A stretch of 64,000 nucleotides of DNA. Origin: Acidobacteriota bacterium. Its GTDB lineage: Bacteria; Acidobacteriota; Blastocatellia; Pyrinomonadales; Pyrinomonadaceae. The first letter of the stretch is position 1. The number at the start of each line of letters is the position of its first letter. Position numbers and translations under genes: made by a program. The stretch spans positions 372,001-436,000 of the forward strand of contig JAEWFC010000030.1 in NCBI GenBank assembly GCA_023389035.1. Direction: 5' to 3'. This document shows positions 52,059-61,360 of this stretch, in pieces. The notes under the pieces were generated by a model. That model was not told where the DNA came from. It saw only the letters and a list, made by a program, of their open reading frames with translations, and did not search any database.

Positions 52059-52598
52059 GTGTTCAATGGGTTGCAAGAGTTAAATGAACGTATTCTGCGA
52101 GGGCTGATGGCATCTGTGATCGGTATCGTTCTTCTATACGTATCGCTTGTTACCACTTCCCAGCCGATCACGTACTACGAGCGGGCCGACGTAAATAACG
52201 GAATTGCCGTGCTCGAGCAACGGGGCTTCAGATCGGAGGTATTTCTGCTCCGCAATACGGCGACCTTCAGACGCAGCGATCACTGGCTGAATAAGCTGGC
52301 TATCGCCGAGCCTGCATTCGCATCCACCAACTTTCCATTCCAGATCGTCACGATATATCCAGATTTTTTCGAGACCGCTTCGGACGATACCGAAAGGGCG
52401 ATGATCTTGCTGCACGAGGCCCGCCATCTTGCGGGAGATGGTGAACGGGAGGCCTACACATTTGTCTGGGAAAACCGCGATCAGCTCGGCTGGACCAAAG
52501 CTTCGCATGGCAACACGGCACTCTACGCGATGGTGATGGAGCAGACGCGTGCGTATGCACCGGATCTTTTTACATTAACGGACGATAAGATCGAGTAA
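52059..52598 (+). CDS. Membrane-anchored protein with HEARH zinc motif
   Basis: The protein has 179 residues from a GTG chosen for its ribosome site. ATGs at 52002 and 52011 and a TTG at 51951 are alternatives without one. A single membrane span (GLMASVIGIVLLYVSL) comes early, then an extracytoplasmic domain with MILLHEARHLAGDGEREAYT. The HEARH (119-123 in this numbering) fits HExxH, with a Glu seven residues on. It may be a small metallopeptidase of unknown family. The small 63-residue protein follows 10 bp downstream. Confidence 0.65.
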   Translation: MFNGLQELNERILRGLMASVIGIVLLYVSLVTTSQPITYYERADVNNGIAVLEQRGFRSEVFLLRNTATFRRSDHWLNKLAIAEPAFASTNFPFQIVTIYPDFFETASDDTERAMILLHEARHLAGDGEREAYTFVWENRDQLGWTKASHGNTALYAMVMEQTRAYAPDLFTLTDDKIE

Positions 52599-52608
52599 CG
52601 AGGTATTT

Positions 52609-52800
52609 ATGGCTAACAAAGGCAACGGCAAACGCGAATTAATAGACACCGGCAGTGACAAACGTTACGTTCGGCGCGATAGGGACGGACAGTTCAAGGA
52701 AAGCGTTGATGTGGGACGGTCACATGCTCAGGACAATCGGCGTGACGCCGAGAATGAGTCCAAGCCGGGTCACGGTGATCGAGGCGATAGAAAGAGTTGA
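52609..52800 (+). CDS. Conserved small hydrophilic protein (63 residues)
   Basis: The protein is short and highly charged, with core IDTGSDKRYVRRDRDGQFKE, then VGRSHAQDNRRDAENESKPG and the ending GDRGDRKS. I recognise this as a widespread unnamed small protein of acidobacteria and related soil bacteria. It is likely intrinsically disordered and cytoplasmic, with no known function. GAGG stands about 6 nt before the ATG. It is 10 bp downstream of the HEARH gene. Confidence 0.75.
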   Translation: MANKGNGKRELIDTGSDKRYVRRDRDGQFKESVDVGRSHAQDNRRDAENESKPGHGDRGDRKS

Positions 52801-52833
52801 AGAACTCGACGCGGGTTGTCTTGCGAGTCACGG

Positions 52834-53667
52834 TCACGCCTTGACCAACCGGCTGCCCGCGACCTCACCGATCTTTTCGGTCACCTTTCGGACGCCGTCG
52901 AAGCCCGGCAACTGCTGCAATCTTTGGGTCACGGTCTTATCTAAGGCGGCCAAGGCATCGTTGTCGCCAAATAGGATCGAAACGACATTCTTTGTCCGCT
53001 CCTTTCTTAGTGACCCTTCTCCGACCGGGTAGTAGAAGTTTTCGATCACTTTGCGAGCGAGGCTTTGCGCCGCACCATTGTTCCGAAGTTCAAGACGGGC
53101 GATACTCCAGTAGAAATGCGTATGTGCGGACTCCTCGCGGATTATCGCCCTAAGTATCTTCGTAAGTATCGGATGATCAGCGATCTCGATCATTCGCCGG
53201 TATGCCTGGGCCGTTGTCATCTCATGAACCGCACCAAAGGTCATGTGGGTGGCAGTGAACCTGGACCCAATCAGGTTGGTCAGAGAGGTGAAAAGGAATG
53301 TGCTCAAATGATAACTCTTGGAAACGTCCCTGCGGATCTTTCGCTGCCAGTCGCTGTCAGTGTGGTAGCCGAGTTCGTTGAGGAACCTATTGAGCACCTC
53401 TCCGTGGGTTACTTCTTCGATCCCCCATCGCTCCATAAACTTTGAGATCACTGGATCTCGACCCGTAGGTGTTCGGCGGAGTTCCTGCCAGTACATGTCC
53501 GTGAGCGTCTCGACATCACGCATGTAGAGGATCACCGGCACGAGGCGTTCATCAAAAGCGTGATCGCGCACTTTCGCCCACTCAATACTCTCGATGAAAT
53601 CATCCGTCAGCGCTCGCTCCTGACGGTCGTACCAATCGAGCACTTCCTGTTTTGTTTCGAAATTCAT
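52834..53667 (-). CDS. Ferritin-like diiron protein, acyl-ACP desaturase family
   Basis: The protein has 277 residues, mostly helical. The two carboxylate-histidine motifs of the soluble acyl-ACP desaturase fold are visible as WGIEEVTHGEVLNRFL and IIREESAHTHFYWSIA. The conserved WQELRRTPTGRD block and MTTAQAYRRMIEIA lie around them. It is about the length of bacterial DesA proteins. It probably introduces a double bond into acyl-ACP in the cytoplasm; the electron donor is unknown. It is transcribed alone. Confidence 0.8.
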   Translation of the reverse strand: MNFETKQEVLDWYDRQERALTDDFIESIEWAKVRDHAFDERLVPVILYMRDVETLTDMYWQELRRTPTGRDPVISKFMERWGIEEVTHGEVLNRFLNELGYHTDSDWQRKIRRDVSKSYHLSTFLFTSLTNLIGSRFTATHMTFGAVHEMTTAQAYRRMIEIADHPILTKILRAIIREESAHTHFYWSIARLELRNNGAAQSLARKVIENFYYPVGEGSLRKERTKNVVSILFGDNDALAALDKTVTQRLQQLPGFDGVRKVTEKIGEVAGSRLVKA

Positions 53668-53788
53668 CGCTGGAATGACGCTGCACCGAAAGCTGGCGCT
53701 GCGAGATCAGTTTCACTTCCGAAATCTATTCGCTATACTTATAATATCCGAAACAAACTCCTTTCAGTTCACGTGTTACCCTTTTAAT

Positions 53789-54835
53789 ATGTCACGATCG
53801 ATCTTTATTTCATTCGCAATTATAGCTCAGTTTCTCGTAGTTTCAGCCCAGGCACCTGAGCTTGCCGTCAAGGGCGAAGCCCGCTTAAGCAACATAAAGC
53901 AACTCACATTCGGCGGTGAGAATGCTGAGGCGTACTTCTCACGCGATGGCAAGAAGCTGGTCTTCCAATCAAAACGAGACGGCCGCGGCTGCGACCAGAT
54001 CTACACGATGAACATTGACGGGTCAGACGTAAAGATGGTCTCGACCGGCGAAGGCCGTACGACCTGTTCATACTTCTACAACAAGGATAAGAACATCCTC
54101 TACGGATCTACTCACCTGGGATCGAAAGAATGTCCGCCAAATCCTGACTTCTCTATGGGCTACGTTTGGGCGATCTATCCGACGTATGACATTTTCACTG
54201 CGAAGGCCGACGGCAGCAACGTCAAACGGCTGACGTCCACGAACGCATATGACGCGGAAGCGACGCTTTCTCCGAATGGAAAGACGATCGTGTTCACCTC
54301 GACACGTGACGGCGATCTGGACATTTATACGATGGACACAAAGGGCAAGAACGTAAAGCGCCTGACTACCGAACTCGGCTATGATGGCGGGCCGTTTTTC
54401 TCGCCCGACGGCAAGCAGATAATCTACCGTGCTTACCATCCGAAGACCGAGGCCGAAGTGGCCCGCTACAAAGACCGGCTAGCCAACGATCTGATCGAGC
54501 CGAACAATTTCGAGCTCTGGGTGATGAATGCTGATGGCAGCAACAAACGCCAGGTTACGAAGCTTGGTGCTGCGAGTTTTGCTCCGTTCTTTACTCCTGA
54601 CGGAAAGTCGGTGATCTTTTCGACAAATCATTTCGCGTCGGATCCGCGTAAACGCAATTTCGACCTGGCCTTGATCAATCTAGACGGAACCGGTCTGGAA
54701 CGCGTAACATTCAACGAGACGTTCGACGGATTTCCAATGTTTTCGCCTGACGGAAAGAAGCTGGTTTTCGCTTCGAACCGTAACGCGGCGAAGGAAGGCG
54801 ACACCAATGTCTTCATCGCCGACTGGGTAAGATAA
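53789..54835 (+). CDS. Secreted TolB-like beta-propeller (PD40 repeats)
   Basis: The protein has 348 residues from the ATG at 53789, which places the signal peptide (SIFISFAIIAQFLVVSAQ) at the N terminus. About six PD40 blades follow. Examples are AYFSRDGKKLVFQSKRDG, ATLSPNGKTIVFTSTRDGD, PFFSPDGKQIIYRAYHP and PMFSPDGKKLVFASNRN. Two extra cysteines lie in the blade 2 region (GCDQIYTMN, KECPPNPDF). It is predicted to be a periplasmic or extracellular propeller without an attached enzyme. A perfect hairpin follows. Confidence 0.88.
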   Translation: MSRSIFISFAIIAQFLVVSAQAPELAVKGEARLSNIKQLTFGGENAEAYFSRDGKKLVFQSKRDGRGCDQIYTMNIDGSDVKMVSTGEGRTTCSYFYNKDKNILYGSTHLGSKECPPNPDFSMGYVWAIYPTYDIFTAKADGSNVKRLTSTNAYDAEATLSPNGKTIVFTSTRDGDLDIYTMDTKGKNVKRLTTELGYDGGPFFSPDGKQIIYRAYHPKTEAEVARYKDRLANDLIEPNNFELWVMNADGSNKRQVTKLGAASFAPFFTPDGKSVIFSTNHFASDPRKRNFDLALINLDGTGLERVTFNETFDGFPMFSPDGKKLVFASNRNAAKEGDTNVFIADWVR

Positions 54836-54900
54836 GCGGGCTCTGACCCTTTCACACGCCCGCCTCCGGTTCAGGCGTAATCAACCCGCGATCAAGAAAG

Positions 54901-54930
54901 ACCTCCACCGATAGTTCGGTGGAGGTGATT
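54901..54930 (+). terminator. Strong 11-bp hairpin between the TolB-like gene and the M28/PDZ gene
   Basis: ACCTCCACCGA (54901-54911) pairs perfectly with TCGGTGGAGGT (54916-54926) over a TAGT loop. Only GATTATTTA follows, so it is a weak terminator by T-run. The GGAGG inside the stem lies 15 nt before the next ATG, probably too far to act as its ribosome site. Confidence 0.55.
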
Positions 54931-54940
54931 ATTTACGGTC

Positions 54941-56794
54941 ATGAATAATACTTTCATTCGAAGCTCGGCACTGGCCTTAACGCTGTTTTCTGTCGCTGCT
55001 TTCGGTCAAGCATCAAAGATAACCGCCGTTGAGGCATCGCTGAAAAAGCATGTTGAATATCTCGCCTCTCCCGAACTTGAGGGTAGAAAGACCGGCGAGC
55101 CCGGTGCTGTAACGGCAGCGGGCTATGTGGTGAACCAGTTCTCGCAGTTTAAGCTCAAGCCGGGATATCGGCCAGCGAATGCCAAGCCGAGCTTCATGCA
55201 GCCCTTCCCGTACATTGCCGGCGTGGCAGTCGGCGAAGCCTCTTATTTCCGCGTGATCCCGGCGAATGCCGGAGACGAGCAAAAACTTGATAAAGGCGTC
55301 CACTATATGCCCCTCGCGAATTCGACTGGGGGCGATATTGCGGACAGTCCGCTCGTGTTTGCCGGATATGGCATTACGACTCGTGATAAGTCGTACGATG
55401 ATTTTGCAGACGTCGACGCGCGGGGCAAGGCGGTGGTTGTTTTCGATGGCGTTCCTGCGGGCGGCACGCCGATGCAGTTCGCCGGGATGAACCTTCATAC
55501 AAAGGCTAACCTGGCGAAAGACCGCGGTGCGGTCGCCTTGATCGTGATCGCGAGGTCGGATGACTTTATTTCCGACCCACTTTCACGAATGAATTACGAA
55601 CCCACGCTGGGCGAAACGGCGGTTCCGGTCATTTCAGTTTCACGTCAAGCCGCAGTTCAGCTTTTGGGCACTCGTAATGTCGCTGATGTCGGCGAACTCG
55701 AGAAGTGGGTGGCGATGAAAACAAATGCACCGCCGACGGTCCGGATCTCGTTCGCGGACCCACCGAAGCTCGCCATAAGGGCAAAGATCGATCTGCAGAA
55801 ACGCACGGTAGAAGCCTACAACGTGATCGGCATACTTGAGGGTCGTGATCCTGCACTAAAAACTGAAGCGATAGTTATCGGTGCTCACTACGATCACCTT
55901 GGACGCGGCGGACGTTCTAGTCTTTCCCCCGATTCTGGTGACATACACCACGGTGCAGATGATAACGCTTCGGGGACGTCTGCAATGCTGGAACTGGCTC
56001 GCCAGTTCGCCAAAGACAAGAACAATAAACGCACCATAATCTTCATGGCGTTCGGTGGAGAGGAAGAAGGCCTTCTGGGCTCAAAACACTACGTAAACAA
56101 TCCGGTCTGGCCACTCGATAAAACGGTCGCCATGATCAATATGGACATGGTTGGTCGGCTGACTGAAAACAAGCTGACCATCGGAGGGATCGGAACTGCT
56201 GACGAATGGAAAGGCCTCGTCGAGCGCTTGAATACAGAGGAAGACACCACTCCCTCGCCATTTTTGCTCCAGCTAAACCAGGACGGCTTCGGGCCGTCGG
56301 ATCATTCTTCGTTTTACGGGAAACAGATACCGGTCCTTTTCTTTTTCACCGGCACGCATACTGACTATCATAAACCCTCGGATACCGCTGATAAGATCAA
56401 TCTCGGTGGATTGGTAAAGATCACGAACTACGTTTCCGCCGTAGCAAGGTCGGTCGACAACCTACCCGCACGCCCGGTCTACAAGGTCGCTCAAACCGCA
56501 CCGACCGGAGGCCGCATGACCTTTAATGTGTCGCTGGGCACAATACCGGCTTACGGTGACGGCAATGACGGCCTGACTATTGACGGCGCGCGGGAGGGCT
56601 CGCCCGCGGCAAAGGCCGGACTGAGATCGGGTGACAAGATCATAAAACTCGCCGGAAAAGACGTCAGAAATATTTCGGACTATATGTTTGCTCTCGGCAT
56701 TATGAAAGCCGGAGAGGAATATGAGATCGTCGTGAAACGGGCTGATGAGACGCTTACAATGAAGATCGTCCCGGCTCCTGCACAGCCTAGGTAA
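54941..56794 (+). CDS. Secreted M28-family peptidase with PA and PDZ domains
   Basis: The protein has 617 residues. The signal ends near AAFGQ. A PA-type lid domain spans roughly 120-250. The two-zinc M28 catalytic domain shows IGAHYDHLGRGG (H316, D318), HGADDNASGTSAMLELA (D340/D341), GGEEEGLLGSKHY (E374/E375), INMDMVGRL and THTDYHKPSDTADKI. Residues ~530-612 form a PDZ domain (IDGAREGSPAAKAGLRSGDK). It is predicted to be an extracytoplasmic aminopeptidase. dapF follows 4 bp downstream. Confidence 0.9.
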   Translation: MNNTFIRSSALALTLFSVAAFGQASKITAVEASLKKHVEYLASPELEGRKTGEPGAVTAAGYVVNQFSQFKLKPGYRPANAKPSFMQPFPYIAGVAVGEASYFRVIPANAGDEQKLDKGVHYMPLANSTGGDIADSPLVFAGYGITTRDKSYDDFADVDARGKAVVVFDGVPAGGTPMQFAGMNLHTKANLAKDRGAVALIVIARSDDFISDPLSRMNYEPTLGETAVPVISVSRQAAVQLLGTRNVADVGELEKWVAMKTNAPPTVRISFADPPKLAIRAKIDLQKRTVEAYNVIGILEGRDPALKTEAIVIGAHYDHLGRGGRSSLSPDSGDIHHGADDNASGTSAMLELARQFAKDKNNKRTIIFMAFGGEEEGLLGSKHYVNNPVWPLDKTVAMINMDMVGRLTENKLTIGGIGTADEWKGLVERLNTEEDTTPSPFLLQLNQDGFGPSDHSSFYGKQIPVLFFFTGTHTDYHKPSDTADKINLGGLVKITNYVSAVARSVDNLPARPVYKVAQTAPTGGRMTFNVSLGTIPAYGDGNDGLTIDGAREGSPAAKAGLRSGDKIIKLAGKDVRNISDYMFALGIMKAGEEYEIVVKRADETLTMKIVPAPAQPR

Positions 56795-56798
56795 CGCC

Positions 56799-57662
56799 TT
56801 GTCGCTCATGCCGATCGATTTCGCAAAATTTCATGGCTTCGGAAACGATTACATCGTGATCGAGCGTGGAAACATCCCTGCTGAGACAAACCTGTCTCAA
56901 CTCGCACAGTCGATTTGCCACCGCCATACAGGCGCCGGTGCCGACGGCATCGCGGTTATCGAGAAAAAGGACGCTGCGGATTCGGATTTTATTTGCGAGA
57001 TCGTAAATCCGGATGGCAGCATTGCAGGGTTTTCCGGGAACGGGACCAGGTGTGCTGTTTCATATATTTATCACAATCGCTTGTGGAGCGAGGATACGCT
57101 CAAATTGCAGGTGCGCAGCGGTATAAAGAAATTCCGGCTTCTAAGCTCATCTACCGGCGGGCATTATGAGTTTGCAGCTGAGATCGGTAAGCCTGTCTTT
57201 TCGAGCGAAGGCGTTCCAGTAAATACACCCGAGCCTGTTAATGCCGTGATCGATCTCCCGGTCGATGCGGGTGGCCGAGTATTCCTAATGTCTTGTGTGA
57301 ACGTCGGTAATCCGGTAGCGGTAACTTTCGTGGAAGATTTCGATCTGGATTGGCGGAGCTATGGCAAGGAACTTGAGGTACACCCAGTATTCCCTGAGAA
57401 GGCAAACATCGTCTTCGTCAAAGCGATCGACAACGCGAACCTGGAGATTCGCATTTGGGAACGGGCTGCCGGGGAAACGTCCTCATCAGGAACCTGCTCT
57501 AGCGGATCCGCAGTGCTAGCTGCCAAAACGGGCCGCACCGGCCGCAAGGTGTCAGTTCACGCTGTGGGCGGGACGACCGAATTCGAATGGCGTATGGATG
57601 ATGAAATGATCATCAGCGGTCGTGCTGACCTTTCATACACGGGAAGCTGGCCTTTCGATTAA
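56799..57662 (+). CDS. dapF: Diaminopimelate epimerase
   Basis: The protein has 287 residues from a TTG at 56799; an ATG at 56808 is the alternative start. The two catalytic cysteines are C85 in SGNGTRC and C233 in GTCSSG, with AKFHGFGNDYIVI at the start and ERAAGETSSS before the second site. It interconverts LL- and meso-diaminopimelate for lysine and peptidoglycan. The second loop reads SSSGTCSSG where ACGTG is usual, a tolerable variant. It probably shares the M28/PDZ transcript. Confidence 0.9.
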   Translation: MSLMPIDFAKFHGFGNDYIVIERGNIPAETNLSQLAQSICHRHTGAGADGIAVIEKKDAADSDFICEIVNPDGSIAGFSGNGTRCAVSYIYHNRLWSEDTLKLQVRSGIKKFRLLSSSTGGHYEFAAEIGKPVFSSEGVPVNTPEPVNAVIDLPVDAGGRVFLMSCVNVGNPVAVTFVEDFDLDWRSYGKELEVHPVFPEKANIVFVKAIDNANLEIRIWERAAGETSSSGTCSSGSAVLAAKTGRTGRKVSVHAVGGTTEFEWRMDDEMIISGRADLSYTGSWPFD

Positions 57663-57674
57663 AGAGTCACCCCT

Positions 57675-58136
57675 CTACTTAATACCCGCAAGTATCTCCC
57701 TTACCGCCTGCTGCCGATGATCGAATATCTTGTCCAACTGCTTCCTGATCAGATAATGTATCACGTCCCCAAAAGGCTCGACCGGCAAGCGGTATCGCAC
57801 CTCATCTTCGATAACAGTGACTCCTGCTTCCGGCTCCGTAAAGGTGTGGCTGTGTATCCACTGCTTGTATGGCCCGCGTAGCTGCCGATCTACGAACCGA
57901 TAAGGCGGGTCCCAAACAGATATCTCCGTACGCCATTTCATCGGAACACCTCGCAGGCGTAACTGGTAGTCGATCAGGGTCCCCTGACTTATCTCTATCG
58001 GCTGCGGTGTCGCGATGTTGAAACTCAACTCGGGAGGTGTTATCCGCTCCAAATTCCCCGCATCCGCAAAAAATTGGAAGACCTCTTCGCGCGGCAGGTT
58101 CAATGTAAGGCTTCGCGTCAAAATGTGTTCTGCCAT
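57675..58136 (-). CDS. SRPBCC (START-like) family protein
   Basis: The protein has 153 residues from the ATG at 58136, with GGGGAA about 8 nt upstream. The longer frame to 58286 has no support. The helix-grip fold is indicated by LNLPREEVFQFFADAGNLER, MKWRTEISVWDPPYRFVDRQ and the long C-terminal helix VIHYLIRKQLDKIFDHRQQA. Such proteins bind hydrophobic ligands; relatives are fused to sugar epimerases. Role unknown. Confidence 0.82.
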   Translation of the reverse strand: MAEHILTRSLTLNLPREEVFQFFADAGNLERITPPELSFNIATPQPIEISQGTLIDYQLRLRGVPMKWRTEISVWDPPYRFVDRQLRGPYKQWIHSHTFTEPEAGVTVIEDEVRYRLPVEPFGDVIHYLIRKQLDKIFDHRQQAVREILAGIK

Positions 58137-58204
58137 AGTGAAATTCCCCGAAACTTTAAAGCAACGGGGAATAAGAATATTCGCAAATTTGTGCGTATCA
58201 GATG

Positions 58205-58756
58205 TTATTTTCGCGTGGTTAAATAATCCTTCGGTATCGGGTTGTCGGGGGTTTCCGCGAGCCAGAATATATTCATCACCCACCAACGCTTTCCGTCGTT
58301 CAACAGCTGAAAGCTATTTATGCCCCGCATGAACGGTTCCTTGTCGTCCTTTTTGCGGAAGGCGTGGTAGGTGGAGAACACCTGTGCGATGTTGCCGTAT
58401 TGATCCACGCGGCGTGCGAGCTCGCGTTCATGGAATCCATCCTTTTCGAGCATCGGCCCGCTCCGCGTGACATAATCCTCAGGCGTCCAAAACCTAGCAA
58501 CCGTGACACCGGTCGTTGGATTCTTGCCCGTCGGAATCAGCTTCGCGTCCGGGTGAAATAGTGACCGAAATCGGTCCCAGTCGCGCTTCTGCCCTGCGTC
58601 GCCTGAGATCACTTCATAAACGGCCTTCATTATCGCATCGATCGATTCAACATCTGCGGGATTCGCCTGTTTCGGCGCGGCGGCTGCAGGTGTCTGTCCT
58701 ATCGAGTTAACGGTGAATAAAAATAGTGCGGTAAATGCTATGAATGCGTATTTCAT
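58205..58756 (-). CDS. Secreted NTF2-like protein
   Basis: The protein has 183 residues with a signal peptide (FIAFTALFLFTVNSIGQ). The mature part is an NTF2-like fold: DVESIDAIMKAVYEVISGDA, DWDRFRSLFHPDAKLI and RGINSFQLLNDGKRWWVMNI. It resembles exported SnoaL-like proteins that are common in acidobacteria. No catalytic residues can be assigned. It is 68 bp upstream of the SRPBCC gene on the same strand. Confidence 0.8.
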   Translation of the reverse strand: MKYAFIAFTALFLFTVNSIGQTPAAAAPKQANPADVESIDAIMKAVYEVISGDAGQKRDWDRFRSLFHPDAKLIPTGKNPTTGVTVARFWTPEDYVTRSGPMLEKDGFHERELARRVDQYGNIAQVFSTYHAFRKKDDKEPFMRGINSFQLLNDGKRWWVMNIFWLAETPDNPIPKDYLTTRK

Positions 58757-58792
58757 GATGGCTCATACGTCATAGCTCACGCCCGGGTTTCA

Positions 58793-59656
58793 TCAGCGGA
58801 CGCTGCTGATCTCGATCCGGGTTTCTATTACATCTTGCAGCGGTTTCGAAAGTGTTGCGAACAGGTCCACACCTGCTTTCTCTTCGATCGAGCGAACAGT
58901 CACGCGGTAACTTTCCCACGGCACTTTCTCGATGCCATCGATATTTGGCATATCGACCGCGATCACGCGTGTTCGCTCAGTTACCTCGGGCGTGCTCCCT
59001 CGCGGGATCAGTACGACCACTTTCCAGCAATTGGCCGGGGCGACCAGTCGTCCCTTAATAACCTCACGTTCGCCATATACACCCGCGATCTGGTACGCGT
59101 CAAAACCGATCCTCCTTCGAACTTGGCCGCGAATGTAGGACTCGAACTTTTCCCATGGATATTGATTCAATGCTGACGTCTGGGGGACGATATTGGTCAT
59201 CCGGAATGTTTCCATGTTTCGTCGCCGATCCGCGAAACGATCGGCGCTCGGCACCATATGGCCGCGGTCGTACCCGCTACCTGAATAATCGTAATAGGCG
59301 ATCCGCCGTAAACCTTTTGGGATCCGGTCATCTATCTCGAAATTCGGTCTCGGGATCGAATCTCCGAGATCCGCTCGCGTCGTGCGCCAAGCAACCCAGT
59401 TAACCGTTCCACGTGAATTGTTGTATGAAAATACTGACTCGGATCCGGTGATCAGAAGATCATCAGGATTCGCATCGGATCCGGATGGTAAGCCAAAAGG
59501 TGAATGTATGCTCGGGACCGCAGTGGTACGGGCCGTTTCTGTCGGGCTGGTGGCAGGCTCGGTGCTAGTCCCGTGACCCTCATACTTAACGCAACCCGTA
59601 GCCGCAACAGCAAAAACAGCGACCGTAAAGATAAAACTGTAAAAGTACCGCGGCAT
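58793..59656 (-). CDS. DNA/RNA non-specific endonuclease, lipoprotein
   Basis: The protein has 287 residues from the ATG at 59656; the frame upstream runs into the rlmN promoter area and lacks a leader. The lipobox ATGC gives the lipidated cysteine at residue 22, followed by a Thr/Pro linker. The NUC motif YDRGHMVPSADR has catalytic H133, and the magnesium Asn lies in TNIVPQTSALNQYPW. It cleaves DNA and RNA at or outside the cell surface, for nutrient use or competitor DNA. It is divergent from rlmN. Confidence 0.88.
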   Translation of the reverse strand: MPRYFYSFIFTVAVFAVAATGCVKYEGHGTSTEPATSPTETARTTAVPSIHSPFGLPSGSDANPDDLLITGSESVFSYNNSRGTVNWVAWRTTRADLGDSIPRPNFEIDDRIPKGLRRIAYYDYSGSGYDRGHMVPSADRFADRRRNMETFRMTNIVPQTSALNQYPWEKFESYIRGQVRRRIGFDAYQIAGVYGEREVIKGRLVAPANCWKVVVLIPRGSTPEVTERTRVIAVDMPNIDGIEKVPWESYRVTVRSIEEKAGVDLFATLSKPLQDVIETRIEISSVR

Positions 59657-59740
59657 CGAAAGTTTGAGTTTAGCAATTACAGCAAGAGGGAGCATGCATC
59701 CAACTGCTAATGTCACCGCAAATGCGATAAACTCGATATA

Positions 59741-60841
59741 ATGACCGAATCGCCTCACATTCTGGGTTTTTCTCGTAATGAGCTCTCGCGCTTGTTCACC
59801 GAGATGGGCGAACCGCGTTTTCGGGCCGATCAGGTCTTTCGGGGGCTGCATGGTCGACGGTTGGAAGACTTCGACGCTATGACCGATCTGCCGAAGGCCT
59901 TGCGAGCAAAGCTTAACCAAAGCTTTCAGGCTCGCACTCTTACCGTCGAGTCAAAGTTCACCTCAGTCGACGGCACGCGGCGTTATTTAATGAGAACGCA
60001 TGATGGTAATCCGGTCGAAGCTGTTTTTATACCGACGCAAAATCGCGACACCATCTGTTTTTCATCGCAATCGGGCTGTGCCCTCAACTGTGATTTTTGC
60101 CTCACTGCTCGGCTTGGGATCCTGCGCAGCTTGACCGCCGGCGAGATCATTGAGCAGATCGCTATCGTCCTCAATGACGTTTATGGCGTCGGTGGTGAAA
60201 CACCCCATGGGACGAACCTTGTAGCTATGGGCGAAGGCGAGCCATTCCTGAACTACGATAATCTCCTGAAAGCACTCGATATAATGTCGGATGAAGATGG
60301 GCTATTTATTGTGCCCGGCCGGGTTACCGTGTCAACCGCAGGTGTTGTGCCTAAGATACATGAGTTTGCGGCCCTTGACCGGCGGCCTAATCTCGCTATC
60401 TCACTTTCTGCCGCGAATGACGAGCTTCGCGACCGTTTGATGCCCATAAACAAGCGATGGCCGATCGACCAGCTTCTCGCGGCAGCGAAGGTGCTGGAGC
60501 GATCTTTAAAGCGTGGCGAGCGTTTTACCTTCGAGTATGTCCTTTTGGGCGGCGTGAACGATTCAGATGAACAAGCCGCCGAACTAGCCGCATTGCTCGC
60601 ACGTCATGACCTGCGAAAGGTCAAGATCAATTTGATCCCCCATAACCCGGCCGAGCAATTACCTTATCGTCCGAGCGATCCTGATCAAGTCCAGCGTTTC
60701 AAACAGGTCCTCGAATCACACGGTGTGTCGGCCTACGTTCGAACGCCGCGTGGACATGACATTTACGCAGCGTGCGGGCAGCTCGCGGCGAAGCACGAAC
60801 CGAACCTCGTCCAGATACGCGGTGTTGCAGGAGTTCGCTGA
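59741..60841 (+). CDS. rlmN: 23S rRNA (adenine(2503)-C2)-methyltransferase RlmN
   Basis: The protein has 366 residues. The radical-SAM cluster is SSQSGCALNCDFCLTARLGI with C113, C117 and C120. VAMGEGEPFLNYDNLLKALD is the conserved second segment, and the methyl-carrying cysteine is near the C-terminal YAACGQLAAKH. It methylates A2503 of 23S rRNA and also tRNA. The second segment has MGEGEP where MGMGEP is usual. It starts 84 bp from the divergent endonuclease. Confidence 0.95.
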   Translation: MTESPHILGFSRNELSRLFTEMGEPRFRADQVFRGLHGRRLEDFDAMTDLPKALRAKLNQSFQARTLTVESKFTSVDGTRRYLMRTHDGNPVEAVFIPTQNRDTICFSSQSGCALNCDFCLTARLGILRSLTAGEIIEQIAIVLNDVYGVGGETPHGTNLVAMGEGEPFLNYDNLLKALDIMSDEDGLFIVPGRVTVSTAGVVPKIHEFAALDRRPNLAISLSAANDELRDRLMPINKRWPIDQLLAAAKVLERSLKRGERFTFEYVLLGGVNDSDEQAAELAALLARHDLRKVKINLIPHNPAEQLPYRPSDPDQVQRFKQVLESHGVSAYVRTPRGHDIYAACGQLAAKHEPNLVQIRGVAGVR

Positions 60842-60847
60842 TCCATT

Positions 60848-61360
60848 ATGGAGCTACTTATACCGGGACTGATCTTGGTTGCACTGATGGTGTGGACATC
60901 GACCCGCATCAAACGAAACGCTGCAGCCGCATTCGAACCCGAAACGATCGAAACTGGCGCTTACGTTCTCGAAAAGCCGGATGGGTTTCTCCACGTCCTT
61001 AACGATGAAACCGATCGTGATCTTTTAGCGTACTCAAAGGAGTATGGGCCTGGCGATCTCAAGGGCGATCGCAAGGCGACCATTGAGATCCGCATTCTTA
61101 CGACAACGATCGATTCACGGATTGGGCAACTTAAGACCGATAACCGATTGGTTGGCTCTGTTGAAACTTTCCTCGATGGCGGCGAGCGGGCAGCGATACT
61201 GCAAGCTGAACCATCTGAAGACTCGGAGACGATCTCGTTCTACAAGCTGGTCACTCGGGGTTCCCGTCTCTTCGAGCTTCGATTCACGGTATTGAGGGAT
61301 TTTGAGGACGAATTCGCCGAACAAAGAGAATTCGTATTTCGTGGGTTCATGGCAAAATGA
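60848..61360 (+). CDS. Membrane-anchored protein of unknown function
   Basis: The protein has 170 residues. One N-terminal membrane segment (LLIPGLILVALMVWTS) is followed by a soluble region. That region starts AYVLEKPDGFLHVLND and includes LLAYSKEYGPGDLKGDRKAT and YKLVTRGSRLFELRFTVLRD. I do not recognise a family. It begins 6 bp after rlmN and ends in ATGA overlap with the DsbD-N gene, so the three are probably co-transcribed. Confidence 0.7.
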   Translation: MELLIPGLILVALMVWTSTRIKRNAAAAFEPETIETGAYVLEKPDGFLHVLNDETDRDLLAYSKEYGPGDLKGDRKATIEIRILTTTIDSRIGQLKTDNRLVGSVETFLDGGERAAILQAEPSEDSETISFYKLVTRGSRLFELRFTVLRDFEDEFAEQREFVFRGFMAK

